NCBI RefSeq assembly: GCF_021134715.1
Contig: NC_060027.1
Span: forward strand, 372,001-436,000
Origin: Daphnia pulex
Taxonomy: Eukaryota > Arthropoda > Branchiopoda > Diplostraca > Daphniidae
Reading direction: 5' to 3'
DNA length: 64,000 nucleotides
Shown here: positions 47,546 through 58,314 of the stretch, piece by piece
How the letters are laid out: the number at the start of each line of letters is the position of its first letter
How positions within the stretch are numbered: position 1 is the first letter of the stretch
Position numbers and translations under genes: made by a program
Notes under the pieces: model-generated
Databases searched by the model: none
What the model was told of the DNA's origin: nothing
What the model saw: only the letters and a program-made list of their open reading frames with translations

Positions 47546-49631
47546 ATGAAGTCGCGTAACTTTGTTCTCCTGGGACTATTTATCACTTTGACATTACAAA
47601 TAACATCACAAATGAGAGATGACGCAATTTACGGCCGACACTTGAGAGTATCTGCATTTCACGTCAGTATTTTACAATATCATATGAAGATTGTAGCTTA
47701 ACATTATTAATTGTAAAGTGACTAAACTTAAACTTTTCTATGATTCCATTGATTATGTGGGTACACAGCATCCTCCATTTTTCATGGTTACCCAAGGACA
47801 AGATGGCAAACCAACTTACAGCGGATATTGTTTTAACATAATTGAATGGATGGTTCAACACTATCAATTAAAGTGAGCATTGAATAATCGTTACTCAAAT
47901 TTTCTAAAACTTATTTATCTACCCGTCTCGAAAAAAATGCTATAGCATAACTTTCGTTCCTTTGAACCAATCGGAAATTGCTGAATACGGAATCACGCAA
48001 GCCATCGTCAATCAACTTATTAAAAAAAACGTATTCAACAAATTTTACATTCATTATCAAACTTAAATTTACATAATAAAATCACGAGAGCGGCATTAAA
48101 TCCTTACCTTTATTGTCGTCGGAAATAAGGAAGTAGACATTATTCCTATGGTGTTGACACCAACACCTAATCGAGCTCGTTTCATGGATTTTACCATTCC
48201 GTTGCTGATCGATCGTGGCCGTTTTATGCTTCGTCATCCCGAGGAGGAGAGTCGACTGGCCGCTGTTCTACAACCATTTAGTTTACTGGTGATTGACGTC
48301 TGAGAAAGCAAAAAACAAACAAAAAAAAAACAAACAAACAATCGAATTAACAAGGCAAACCTCATCTAAAAAATAAAATATTTCTTGTACACAGACTTGG
48401 TCGCTGCTGATAATAACCATTTTTACTCTGGTTGTGGTGATGGTACTCTCCACTCTATACCAACGCTTTCGGAACAAAAGCACAAAACCAGTTTCAGTTT
48501 GGGAATTATTTGGACGTTATACACTTTTTATCTTGGGGCTTCTAACCGGACAAGGTAAGTGTAGTAAATCTTGGAGAATATTTAAACTTTAATTTGGCAG
48601 TATTGTATACTTGAAGTGAGTTTTCACCCATAACAGGATTCTACATGCCGGATAACTTCCTAATCTTTAGACGCATTCCGATTACGGTTTGGTCGCTGAT
48701 TGCGGTCGTTATCGCTAATGCTTACAGCGGCACCTTAACTTCATTCTTAACGGTCCCAAAGTTGAAACCCACAATCAGTTCTATTAAAGAACTGGCTACC
48801 AGTGAAGATTATAAACTGACAATGGAAATCAATACTGCCGACACAGACAAATTTTTGGTATACTAAACTATATTCTGCGACTGCGATGTACGTATTGGAT
48901 GCATTTTTTCCCTTATTAAGAACGAAATGAAATTATTTAGGCAGCTACTTCGGGCTATGGTAAGATTCTTGGGGATTCCCTACGCAACAATCCCCATCTT
49001 CTGTTTCATGATTACAACGAAGCAACTGAGAAAGTGTTGAACCACAATGCTGTCTACTTAAGGGTAAATATATTGGGCAAGCGCGCTTGAAACTAAGTTG
49101 GAACGATATTGGATTGCAAATTTTAGATCAAAAAGGAATGAATGGAGCGGACACTTACTTTATTTCCGTCTCCGATAGGTTGGCATTGAAGTTTTAAACA
49201 GAGTCTATGACGACATGAAGGCCAATAACGGGAAATGTCGGCTGACTGCTTCTAAACCATTTGGCGATATCCGGTTCTTATCTTTCGGGCTCAAAAAAGA
49301 TCAACATTACAATAATGCTTTTAACGAAGGGTTTGATTTAACAAATAATTTTACCTTTGATAAAGTTGAGTAAACCTTTTTTCTCAACAGGTTATCACGA
49401 TTGCGAGAGAGCGGATTGTTGACACACTGGTTCAATCATTACATCCCCAAAATTGACAAATGTTTCGTCGGAATCCGCCACGTAGCTAAAGTTGACAACA
49501 GGAAGGTAAAAGCATTAAATATTCATGACGCAACTAGTCTTTTTCTTGTGCTCAGTGCTGGGCTATCCGTTTCGTTGTTGGCTTTTCTTGGAGAGCTATT
49601 GGTCCGTCATTTCGCGAAGGCCAACAAGTAA
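47546..49631 (+). CDS. Divergent ionotropic receptor (IR, iGluR-like chemoreceptor), tandem copy 2
   Basis: Nine exons (47546-47662, 47769-47872, 47946-48030, 48130-48288, 48395-48554, 48637-48857, 48941-49063, 49179-49330, 49391-49631) give 453 residues. Seven internal exons have exactly the same lengths as in the upstream copy (104, 85, 159, 160, 221, 123, 152), so the pair arose by tandem duplication. The signal peptide is NFVLLGLFITLTLQITS. S1 has HPPFFMVTQGQDG and VDIIPMVLTPTPNRARFMDF. TM1 is LLIITIFTLVVVMVLSTLY, and TM2 ends AYSGTLTSFLTVPK. S2 carries LTASKPFGDIRFLSFGLKK, and TM3 is LFLVLSAGLSVSLLAFLGEL. All frames are intact, so it is likely functional. Sequence differences from copy 1 are concentrated in S1 loops and TM1, where ligand choice and gating could have diverged. 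Confidence 0.93.
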
Positions 49632-49984
49632 TACCTGCTTATACTTACGCTGTTGGATTAAAAAATTAAAACACATGGCAAAAAAATCAATATGAACTGC
49701 TAATCAAGGAGCACGTTATGATTCTTGGCACTCGCGTCACGTCGCCACACTATAAATCACTATTTATGTAGTTTGGCAAGCAAATAAAACAATACACTAC
49801 CCATACAAATTCAAACCACATTCAAACTGCCGCCAGAGTTACATCGTTCCGCAGTTTAGTCATCTACCATGACGATTTCCACGGTTTAGTCATCAATCAA
49901 ATTCAACAGTCGACACATCCACTGATCAACAAGTGGTTTGTTTGTGTTCTCTAATAAGAAAAAACCACCTTTGTTTATAGTCGA
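49632..49984. other. Gap between ionotropic receptor copy 2 and the acetyltransferase
   Basis: 353 bases, AT-rich, expected to hold the receptor 3' UTR and the acetyltransferase promoter. No distinct element seen. Confidence 0.45.
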
Positions 49985-50797
49985 ATGACATCGTCTCAAA
50001 TGTCGAATCCTTCTAAAGTCTCCCAGCGTTACGTTTTGATTCGTCCCTTCTCTCAAGGCGACGAAATAGATTGCAAGAAAATTGCAGGCTTTAGTGTAAT
50101 GTCAACAGTTAACCGCACATTCTTTTCGGCTTTGTTTCGCGAAACAACATTCCAGTTGATGGTGTTCCTTTCAGCTGTGTTATTCATCATAGTGGGAATT
50201 CCCTTCTTCTACTGTGCAGTATCTGTGCCATTGACAATAACTTTTCTCTATTCGGCAATATGGAGCAGTGCCATGATGAAAAGTCTTGAAATTCAAAATG
50301 AATTATCTCTAGTGAAGCAGCAATATCAAGAATCATCTGACAAGACCACATTTCTGGTAGCTGAATACTATGGCCCTCATTTAGATCTGAACCCCGGAGA
50401 AAACATTACTTTTATAAACCTGTCAAATTTCCAAGGATTAGAGGATGAACTTTCCAACAAATCAAAGAAACTGGTTGGATTCTTGGGCATTACACGAAAC
50501 AAAGATAAAGCCTGCAGCAGCTGGCTAAGACGATTTGCAGTTGATCAACAATTCAAAAGAAAGAAAATTGCTACTGAATTAATATCGACTGCATCACACT
50601 TTTGTTATGAACGAGGATACGCCTCAATTGAAGTCTGTATTACCGAGTGCCAGCAAGAGGCAAAAGAATTCTTTCTTCACCATGAATTTGAATTGGAGCA
50701 ACTCTACCACAAAAGTATTATGGGTAGCACAGCCGTATACACTAAGTACCTTTTCAGGAAAGATTTGAAGCATACCAAGTCAGCACTTAATGCTTAG
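49985..50797 (+). CDS. Membrane-anchored GNAT N-acetyltransferase (NAT8/NAT14-like), single exon
   Basis: An intronless frame of 270 codons starting at the first ATG. After a short N terminus ([12 protein letters not shown]) there is a long hydrophobic hairpin ([20 protein letters not shown] plus [16 protein letters not shown], about 58-95), as in NAT8 and NAT14. The GNAT core follows: [10 protein letters not shown] (strand 4), [20 protein letters not shown] (acetyl-CoA loop with the basic QxxxxGxG-like turn here reading QQFKRKKIA), [20 protein letters not shown] (helix and strand 5-6) and VYTKYLF. NAT8 relatives act on the ER membrane on peptide or amino-acid conjugates; the substrate here is unknown. 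Glycines normally seen in the acetyl-CoA loop are replaced by lysines, which may alter cofactor binding. Its stop codon overlaps the ORC3 stop on the other strand. Confidence 0.85.
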   Translation: MTSSQMSNPSKVSQRYVLIRPFSQGDEIDCKKIAGFSVMSTVNRTFFSALFRETTFQLMVFLSAVLFIIVGIPFFYCAVSVPLTITFLYSAIWSSAMMKSLEIQNELSLVKQQYQESSDKTTFLVAEYYGPHLDLNPGENITFINLSNFQGLEDELSNKSKKLVGFLGITRNKDKACSSWLRRFAVDQQFKRKKIATELISTASHFCYERGYASIEVCITECQQEAKEFFLHHEFELEQLYHKSIMGSTAVYTKYLFRKDLKHTKSALNA

Positions 50798-53488
50798 ACT
50801 CCCCAGGTCAAGCGTGCAACGTGATCCGTCTTTCGTTTTGACGACTGGATGAATCCGAGTAGCTGCAGCTGCGCAACCGCTCGAATAAAACGTGCTTGAA
50901 TGATTGGCTCAATTTCTTCATTGTCGTCTTCATCGTCCTGTTTAAAATTTGAATACAATTCGTCTTTGTAATATTTTGGGAAACAAAAAATTATTTCTAA
51001 CCTTTTTCTGAATAGCGTTGAAGGATAACATCCAGTCGTAAAGATTGATCAAGCGACCGCACTCGGTATGCAATTTGTAAACGATACAAAGATCCGGCAT
51101 GGAAGAGAGAACTTGCGTTTCTTGTCCGGTTAAAGAACAGCAACTGCAACCAAGGTAAGAAGCCGGATTCGAGAGAGCCTTACTTATGGCTACCCTAGGA
51201 ACCGGTTGGACCTGACGCCGCATCCATGGAACGATATCCCAATTGCCTAAAATGAAATGCGATCAAGATTTCCGTACAAACAGACAAAACAAATTAAGTA
51301 AACGTACTTTGAACTTGACTTCCAGCATAGAAAATTTCATGAAAAACTAAGGTTGAAGGAGATTTCAGACGACTTGCCAACTCCGAATTCAGCCAGGTTA
51401 TGATCTCGGATTTTACTTCGTCGAATTCTGAGGTAGTCCGAACTTGCTTCGCCGTGGCCATCAATTGCTTTAGAAATACAGTTAGATTTTGTGTGCTTTA
51501 AATGAGGAGGACTAAATGCACTTACTGCTTTCAATTCAAACTTGTCCAGTTTTTTGCCTTGAGGTACGAATACATTTTGACTTTTAGGGCTGGAAACGGC
51601 GTCGGATTTTTTAGATTCTTCCAAACGTAAAAGTTCTTCTGAAAAGAGGACGAGACTAGTGGAGAAATCCGACAAAGAGCCAGACGAGTCGCACTCTTTC
51701 AAAGTAGTCAATGCAGCTTCGATTCTGGTTCGAAGTTCGTGCGCCGACGAAACGTTCAACAATCGGAGAAATTGCTCCCAGTCTTCAGATTCACCACCGA
51801 TCAACAAATTCACGTATACTTCACGCAAACTTTTGCCAAACAGCGCATCAGGCATGCCGTCACTCAGAGAATGGATAATTCGACAGCTTAGCGAAAAGTT
51901 CTTGGAGTAAGTGTTCAGCGCCTAAAATAGAAATTCAGTATCAACACTCACGAAATATCAGTGCATTAACAATTTACCTCTAACGATTTTTGCAGAAACA
52001 ACCGGAATTCTTTGTCGTCAGTCAGGAGTGAAATTTTGGATCGATTTTTTTCGATAAATTTCATAAACGACGGAAGCTGACGATAAAGATCTAAATCTGT
52101 TACGTTTAGTTGCTTAATTCTATTCTAAAATATCCGAAATAATTAAATATAGAATAAGATATTAGTGTGAAAAAAAAATTATTGTACTTTTAGTTCACTG
52201 ACGGAACAGCACAGGGACGAGACTGGAAGAGTGATGTAGTGCTGCATGATTATAAGGTGAACGCGCATCATGAAACTGTTTAGCGACAAGTCGTGATAAA
52301 GAAATCCATCCAGTAGAAGTTGCATCAACCTGGGCCCGAGTTTTAAAACGCTGCTCTTCATAAAAAGCTGTTCTATGAGATGGTTCAGCAGGACAACAGA
52401 AGGTCGTGACTGGAATGATTTGGTCGCTAGGCAAACGGAGGTTCGGTGGTGAAGTTGCTGCTGAAGGGCTACTGTCGTTGCAATACCCATGATAAATTGA
52501 ATGGGTAGCTTATTCCGGACTCGGTTTTCTCTAATAAGAAAAAAACAAAACATAGTTGATATGAAAGGAAAATGTAGTTTGAGAATGGTTACCTGCAGAG
52601 TAGTACAAAATCCTGCAATTGCTGAGTACCAAAAGATTCGAGATCTTGGAGGATTATGATCAGTGGTGTTTTCATTACGACATTTGAATACCACGTCGCA
52701 AGATTCGCGAATGTCTTAACTTTAGACCTTGGTTTAATGGGTACAATTACATCATCTTCATCATCTTCTTCATCTTTTTCAACCTCATCATCTATTGAGT
52801 CACAGCTCGTTAGTTTCTGAATTGTTTTCAGCACCATGTTTTTCAGAGAAGGGCATTCTTTTGAGTTTAACATAGCCACAAACGGAGATACATTGGTCTT
52901 CAAAGTAGTATCCAGTAGACTGAAAAAGGCAGCATGATCTGCGAATTGCAATAGCAATGAAAATTATCTTTAATTCCAATAACCAACACACCAACTAGTT
53001 TTACCTGGAAGATTAACTCCCAAAGAAATTAAAGCAGTAGGTATGCTGCTCTGTCCAGTACCAGCATTTTCACTAACAAAAGTTTTGACATCATGCAGAA
53101 GTTGTTTGTGGCTATCTGAAATGATTTCCTGCAAAGAAGAGATCATCAGCATCACTTCGTTATGTTCAATAGTCAATACCAAACACCCAGCTTATCAGAC
53201 CTCGCTTTTCTTTTTAGTGGCAGACCATATTTTCTTGTAGGAATCTAGCCTTATTTCCATAGACGACTTATCACTTTTGGCAAATAAAGATGAAGCATTG
53301 AGATCATCATTTGTATCTACAATAGCAGACTTTTTAGTCTTCTTTCTTGGACTTCGACCCGATTTTTGTGGATTTGCTTTGAATACAAAACAACCCTAGT
53401 GAAAAAGAAATAGAGCTTAACATAAATAACGATTTAATTAATGCTGTGATTAACACAATACCTTTGAGAAAGATGATGTTGTGGCCAT
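50794..53488 (-). CDS. ORC3: Origin recognition complex subunit 3
   Basis: Ten exons (53488-53462, 53396-53201, 53128-53005, 52938-52593, 52530-52188, 52124-51978, 51921-51526, 51467-51308, 51246-51002, 50937-50794) give about 695-708 residues; human ORC3 has 711. The start [17 protein letters not shown] is nearly identical to the vertebrate MATSSMSKGCFVFK. Other family segments are [67 protein letters not shown] and [23 protein letters not shown]3 pairs with ORC2 in the six-subunit complex that loads the MCM helicase at replication origins. Exon 2 as drawn shifts frame once: either a 43-base micro-intron (53317-53359, donor GTCGAA, acceptor TTGTAG) is removed, or there is a one-base indel in an AAGAAAGAAAG run. 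All later exons fit. Confidence 0.94.
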
Positions 53489-53830
53489 TTTCAGATAAAG
53501 TTGCACGATGTTGTTGCCGCCATAGTTCGATTTGGCGCTGAAATCCTGCTTAACGCCATCTGGCAGTAATTAAAAAAAACATTTTTAAAAGCGCGCGAAG
53601 CGACATCTTGTTTATGAATGAATGAAATAAACAAGTCAAAATTGCAAATGAAATGTCATCCATTCCAATCAATTTGATGGTGTATATTAAATAACATAGA
53701 CCCACACATTTGATTTTATAACACGCACTGTTGTTTTTTTAGATTTTGCACTCTGAATTTTGAGATTTCAAAAATAGTACATTTTAACGACACATCAGAA
53801 AGTTGTCGTTGATGAGAAGTGGAACTACAA
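53489..53830. promoter_or_regulatory. Short gap between ORC3 start and photolyase stop
   Basis: 342 bases that must hold the ORC3 promoter and the photolyase 3' UTR. Nothing distinctive. Confidence 0.4.
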
Positions 53831-56150
53831 TTAATTCTTTTTAAAGAATTTTGTAATTTTAGGTGGGGATTCATTAGAAACGCTTTTCTTTCTTTTGACT
53901 GGCTCGCCTTCGGGTGCTAGAAAATACATAATTATAATGACTTTTCGTTTTGTTTTTAAACAGTCATGCTCATACCTTCTTCTTTGCCTTGATATGCCTT
54001 CTTCATCTTAGCTAAATTCTCCTTCATTACAATATCATGGTCAACTATTCGCTTCGGATAGTCTTTTCCTATTTCGATCATTTTTGAAACACTTAATTTT
54101 TTATAACAAGTATTTTATGACTTATCCATAATTACCAATAATACATCCCGCTGTTTTTTGGACACTCAGAGGAGCTTTCCACGGCTCGTAAATGTACTCT
54201 GTTGGGAATTTCTTCAAAATCGGCAAATACTTCCTGTAAATTTCAATAGAATGAGTAATTGAGTGTATAATGAATTTTGATTCGGAAAACTGTTTACTTG
54301 ATGTAATCGCCGTGTTTATCAGTCTTCTTGCCAAAAGCTACGGGGCTATAAACTCGAAAATAGCTGTGAAAAAAAGCTGAAGCAGAGAGCCACATCCAGT
54401 TCCCAGCGTTCAATGCCCAGTCAGCATCAAGCAATAGTTCTTCAAAAACCTTAAAAGTGTACACAATTTACTTAAAAAAGGTAATAAGATAAATAACAAT
54501 AAAGCGTTGCATTTAATGAATAACATAGTACCTGTTGGCCAAGTTCCCAAGAGACCCATAGATCTCCGCGCGTTAGGAAACACGCAACTGCGTGACGGGC
54601 CAAGTGATGAATCCAACCTTCAGTTCGTAATTGTATCATGATGGCATCGATAAAAGGATATCCAGTTCTGCCCTGTAAAAAGTATCCAAATGTTACCCGG
54701 TTAAATTTTCTGAAATTAGAAAGAAACTTACATTTTTCCAAGCGACAAAGTGCTCGTCTTCTGGGTCAACTTTCCAGGGAATTTGTTTGCACACGGGATT
54801 CCCAATCATTCGATCAAAGTTGGGAGTGTATGCCCCGCAAGTGTAGTAAAACTCTCGCCAAAGCATCTGACCCGTCAGCGATGTCGGCGGACTCGTGTGT
54901 TTACGACCGTCAATGATCTTTGAATAGACGAATTTATTAGGACCAAACACGGGCATTAAGCAATAAAAAGAAAAGTAGATTTATGCTGTTTACCTCGTGA
55001 AGACGATGATACATTAAGCGGGGTGACAAGCAGCCAAATTTGAGGTAAGGGCTCAACACAGTGGTTGATGGTTCAATGCTGTTGGGTGACGTGTCCGGTT
55101 TACTAAATTTGCACACCCAATCCTTGACAAATGAATAATTTAATTTCTGTTAATGTGTGCCAAAAAAACAGCGCCAAATATAGAATAGAAATTAGGTATA
55201 CCTGTTGACTCATGTACTTTTCCATCCTGGCCAGGGCTTCAGTTTCTCCTCCGCGATAGAGTTCTTTCCCTAACCCAGTCAAATCTACTTGCATTTCTTC
55301 CAATAGTGGAACATTATACTTGTCAGATAAAAGCAAAGTCTGGCACTGTTTGGGCAATTTGCCAGGAGCATTCAATGCCTTTTCGGGTGTTCCAAATTTG
55401 GCCACAACAGATTGAAATTTTACATATGTCAATGGAGCTTTATTACCATTCGCCTTAAAAACCCTGCATAAAAATGAATCAATCCATAAATCAATTGTAC
55501 ATAGATTTTAATTTTGAAATCAAAACCAACTTTTCCAGGTCATAAATGGTGTGAGAAACTTTGGTGACCACAGTGACAGAGTGATGGTCAGCAAGCTTTT
55601 TAATTTCTTCATCTCGTGTTTTGGCATATGGCTCTATGTCAACCTCGAATGTCAATTTCTTGACATTCCATTCTTTGAAGTATTTCTTGAAAATTTCTGT
55701 TGGTGATCCTTTTAGTATGAACAAACGAGACCCAATCTTCTTCAAATTGTCATCCAGGTCCTGAAGGCTTTGAACGAGGAACCTCCAGCGATTAGGACCA
55801 ACCTTGGCATTCTTGACAAACCTAAAAATCATAATTTGATATGTGTAATAGCCTGACAATAAATGTCTATTAAACAATACAAAATACATAATTTGTCTAG
55901 GCTTATTACCATGGGTCCAGAATGAAGACAGGCCTCAATTCATAATGACTTTCGCCAACCTGCAGTTAAGAAAAAAAAGTGAAAATGTAAACTAAAAAAC
56001 AGGTTCTTTGAAAGTCAACAACAATCACGCAAGATTGAAACGCGTGATTAAACACGATTTTACCTTCTCGAGGGCATTCAAAAGTGCTGGATTGTCGTGC
56101 AGGCGAAGGCCTTTACGAAACCAATGAATCACTACTGGTTTATTATTCAT
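53831..56150 (-). CDS. (6-4) photolyase (cryptochrome/photolyase family DNA repair enzyme)
   Basis: Eleven exons (56150-56064, 55959-55910, 55821-55531, 55463-55202, 55122-54994, 54917-54732, 54672-54532, 54449-54298, 54233-54136, 54068-53976, 53916-53831) give 524 residues, close to Drosophila phr6-4 (about 540). The N-terminal antenna domain starts [17 protein letters not shown]. The FAD domain has [26 protein letters not shown] and [29 protein letters not shown] carries the two histidines (358 and 362) required for (6-4) photoproduct repair. [19 protein letters not shown] and [14 protein letters not shown] are shared with insect (6-4) photolyase rather than vertebrate-type cryptochrome, which decides the call. 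Blue light and FADH- reverse UV-induced (6-4) pyrimidine lesions. The Lys-rich C-terminal tail ends [11 protein letters not shown], which could be a nuclear signal with a PCNA-binding-like motif. Confidence 0.93.
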
Positions 56151-56517
56151 GATGTCTTTTACACAAAAACAAAATCTTTGGTTTCAACAGTGTGTGCATT
56201 AAAACTCTAAGCAAAAGTTTTACAATTGTTTCTGCATATAAAATGGAAGGGGAATAATTGGGAGAGCACACTCGATCACTTTCACCACCGATTCAAAACA
56301 AAACATATCGTGCTGCCACCTCGTGTCTAATCTTCCTGCCATGCAAATGTATATTTAGATGCGCAGAAAGTTGCACGTAGTGACGTGAAAAGCAACACAC
56401 ACCAACGAAACGTGTTTACATATTAAGATTTTTCGATTTACCACAGTACATTTCAAACGTCACCTGATTTGACTAGCTACTCAAAGCACATCGTGAAAAA
56501 TCGGGACGATTGCGCAA
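56151..56517. other. Gap between the photolyase start and the coiled-coil gene
   Basis: 367 bases holding the photolyase promoter and the 3' UTR of the next gene. I see no light-response or other recognisable element. Confidence 0.4.
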
Positions 56518-57377
56518 TCAATATCTCTTTTGTTGTTTTCTTAGGAAATAGTTTTTGATAAGAATCTCGAAACGGTTGATTTCGTCCAGTGTTTTTTGGT
56601 CGATGGGCGATTTCACTGGCACATCTTCACGAATGTTTCTTTCCGAACTGGACTTGTTGATGGCGGGCATAACTTCGTCATCGACGTCGTAGAATTCCGA
56701 TTTTCCAGTGTACAGTCGTCTCAAACTCAGGACTGTGGTCGGAGTGGCCGCCGTCACTCCGCCGGCCGACATGGCTCGATACTTTCGACTGGGCGTTTCA
56801 CTCCGGCTTCTCGGACGGAAGAAGATGGGCGAGGCCGATAACCATCCCAGAGCTTTCCAACTCCGTTTCTTCCTGTAAGGATCAGCTTCTTCCGATTCTT
56901 CTTCGGCCTCCTCATCCAGGGCCTCCTCGTCGTCGCTGACCGCTCCTTCCGGTTGATGATGATTGCTGCCAGAAACGGACGAGGAATGGGTCCGGATGCG
57001 ACTGATTTCGATATCCGGCAGGCTGTAGCGAATGCCGGACAATGCACTGCTGTCCATCACTCCGAATCGTTTCAACGTTTGAATTTCCCGCTTCTTTCTC
57101 GCTTCGTTGCTGATCTCCAATTCCTTCAATTGGCGGTGAGTCGTGTCGTATTCCCGCTCCAATTCCTCGATGACTTCCACTTTGACCGATTCCTCGCCTA
57201 CGAATCGCTGTATCCGCTCCAGCTGGATCGACGCCGCCAAATGCAATCAATTGAGTTTTGTAAAAATAAGTTTGAATTCCTTGATTTTGTTTTGGGTTGG
57301 TGTGTTTTTACCTTGATTGCAGCCGAGATTTTCCTCCGCTGAAGGTGAGTCCGCTGCCTTTCGATCTGGTCCTCCAT
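56518..57377 (-). CDS. Unrecognised coiled-coil protein with acidic and Ser/Arg-rich regions
   Basis: Two exons (57377-57312 and 57222-56518) give 256 residues with matching phase 0; the acceptor at 57223-57225 is the only good one near the frame. Residues about 1-70 form a charged predicted coiled coil (MEDQIERQRTHLQRRKISAA, RFVGEESVKVEVIEELEREY, QLKELEISNEARKKREIQ). A short conserved-looking motif follows (GIRYSLPDIEISRI), then an acidic stretch (DDEEALDEEAEEESEEAD) and a basic/aromatic patch (KKRSWKALGWLSASPIFFR). A final helix is DQKTLDEINRFEILIKNYF. No signal peptide or membrane segment. The mixture suggests a cytoskeletal or scaffold adaptor, but no family is recognised and I assign no function. 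Confidence 0.8.
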
Positions 57378-58314
57378 TTCCGCGTCCGTTCACTCTCAAA
57401 GTCGGTCCCGCAATGACAGAGCGATGTTGTTTTTTGTTGTTGTCTGTTCTGTGATTTTCCTTTCTAATCTTTCCTCTGGTCAGCAGCAGCGGCGTAGTAT
57501 TATGTACAGGTACGGAAAATAAGTGAAAGTTAAAAGCCGACCATCAGCGGATGTAGTTACACACACACACGACTGGGCTATCTCTATAGGCGCCGGCCAT
57601 CATAAAATCAAAATGACGAGTTCCCGCCAGCAAGGCTGAACTAATTAATAGTCATGGGCATGGCCGGATGCGTTGGTGGGCAAGCGCCTTATCACGTTCC
57701 ATTTAAAAGTGCTCGGTACTATATTACATATTACGTATTGCTGGACACTGCCTACATTTTATGTGCGTGTTTTAACACTGGTTGCAGCTCGCGAAACATT
57801 GGCGCGAGTAAGGCCGCGTGATGACGCCGCCAGCGTTTGATTCGCTCCCCCCCCCTTGACCTAGATATCTTTTTTCACATATTTTCAACTGAAATAATAC
57901 ATGGGATAAATATGTTTCTCTTTCTCTCATTTTGGCTGAGAGTAGTAGTAGTGGCAGCCCATTGGCTCGCCGAGGTCAAGTTTCCTATAAGAACGAAATT
58001 TCAAGAGATGTGCTTAAGGGCAGACACAACGAAACGTGTATTTACTTATCGGGACTTTTAGGGACATTTTTTTATTTTTTTTTTAGTGAACGTTAAGGGA
58101 AAAAATAAGGAAAAAAAAAACAGTCCAGCTGTGTATATAGATTGTGTGTGTGTGTAAAATGTGGATGAACGAATTTTTAGGGATTTAAAAAAAAAGGGCT
58201 GGTCTAGTTTTATAAAAAAAATTATCAAAATAATCGTGGATTACGTGATTTTTAAAAAATAAACGGGATGACGCATTAATTTTTTTTTGTTTTGTTTAAA
58301 AATGGAAATGTTTT
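57378..58314. other. Gap between the coiled-coil gene and the neprilysin-like gene
   Basis: Contains the promoter of the coiled-coil gene and the 3' UTR of the peptidase. Homopolymer A/T runs and a GT microsatellite at about 58143-58155 stand out; no exon was recognised. Confidence 0.5.
58143..58155. repeat. GT dinucleotide repeat
   Basis: Short uninterrupted TG run downstream of the peptidase stop codon. Another GT run lies at about 62320-62335 in the first intron of the same gene. Confidence 0.7.
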
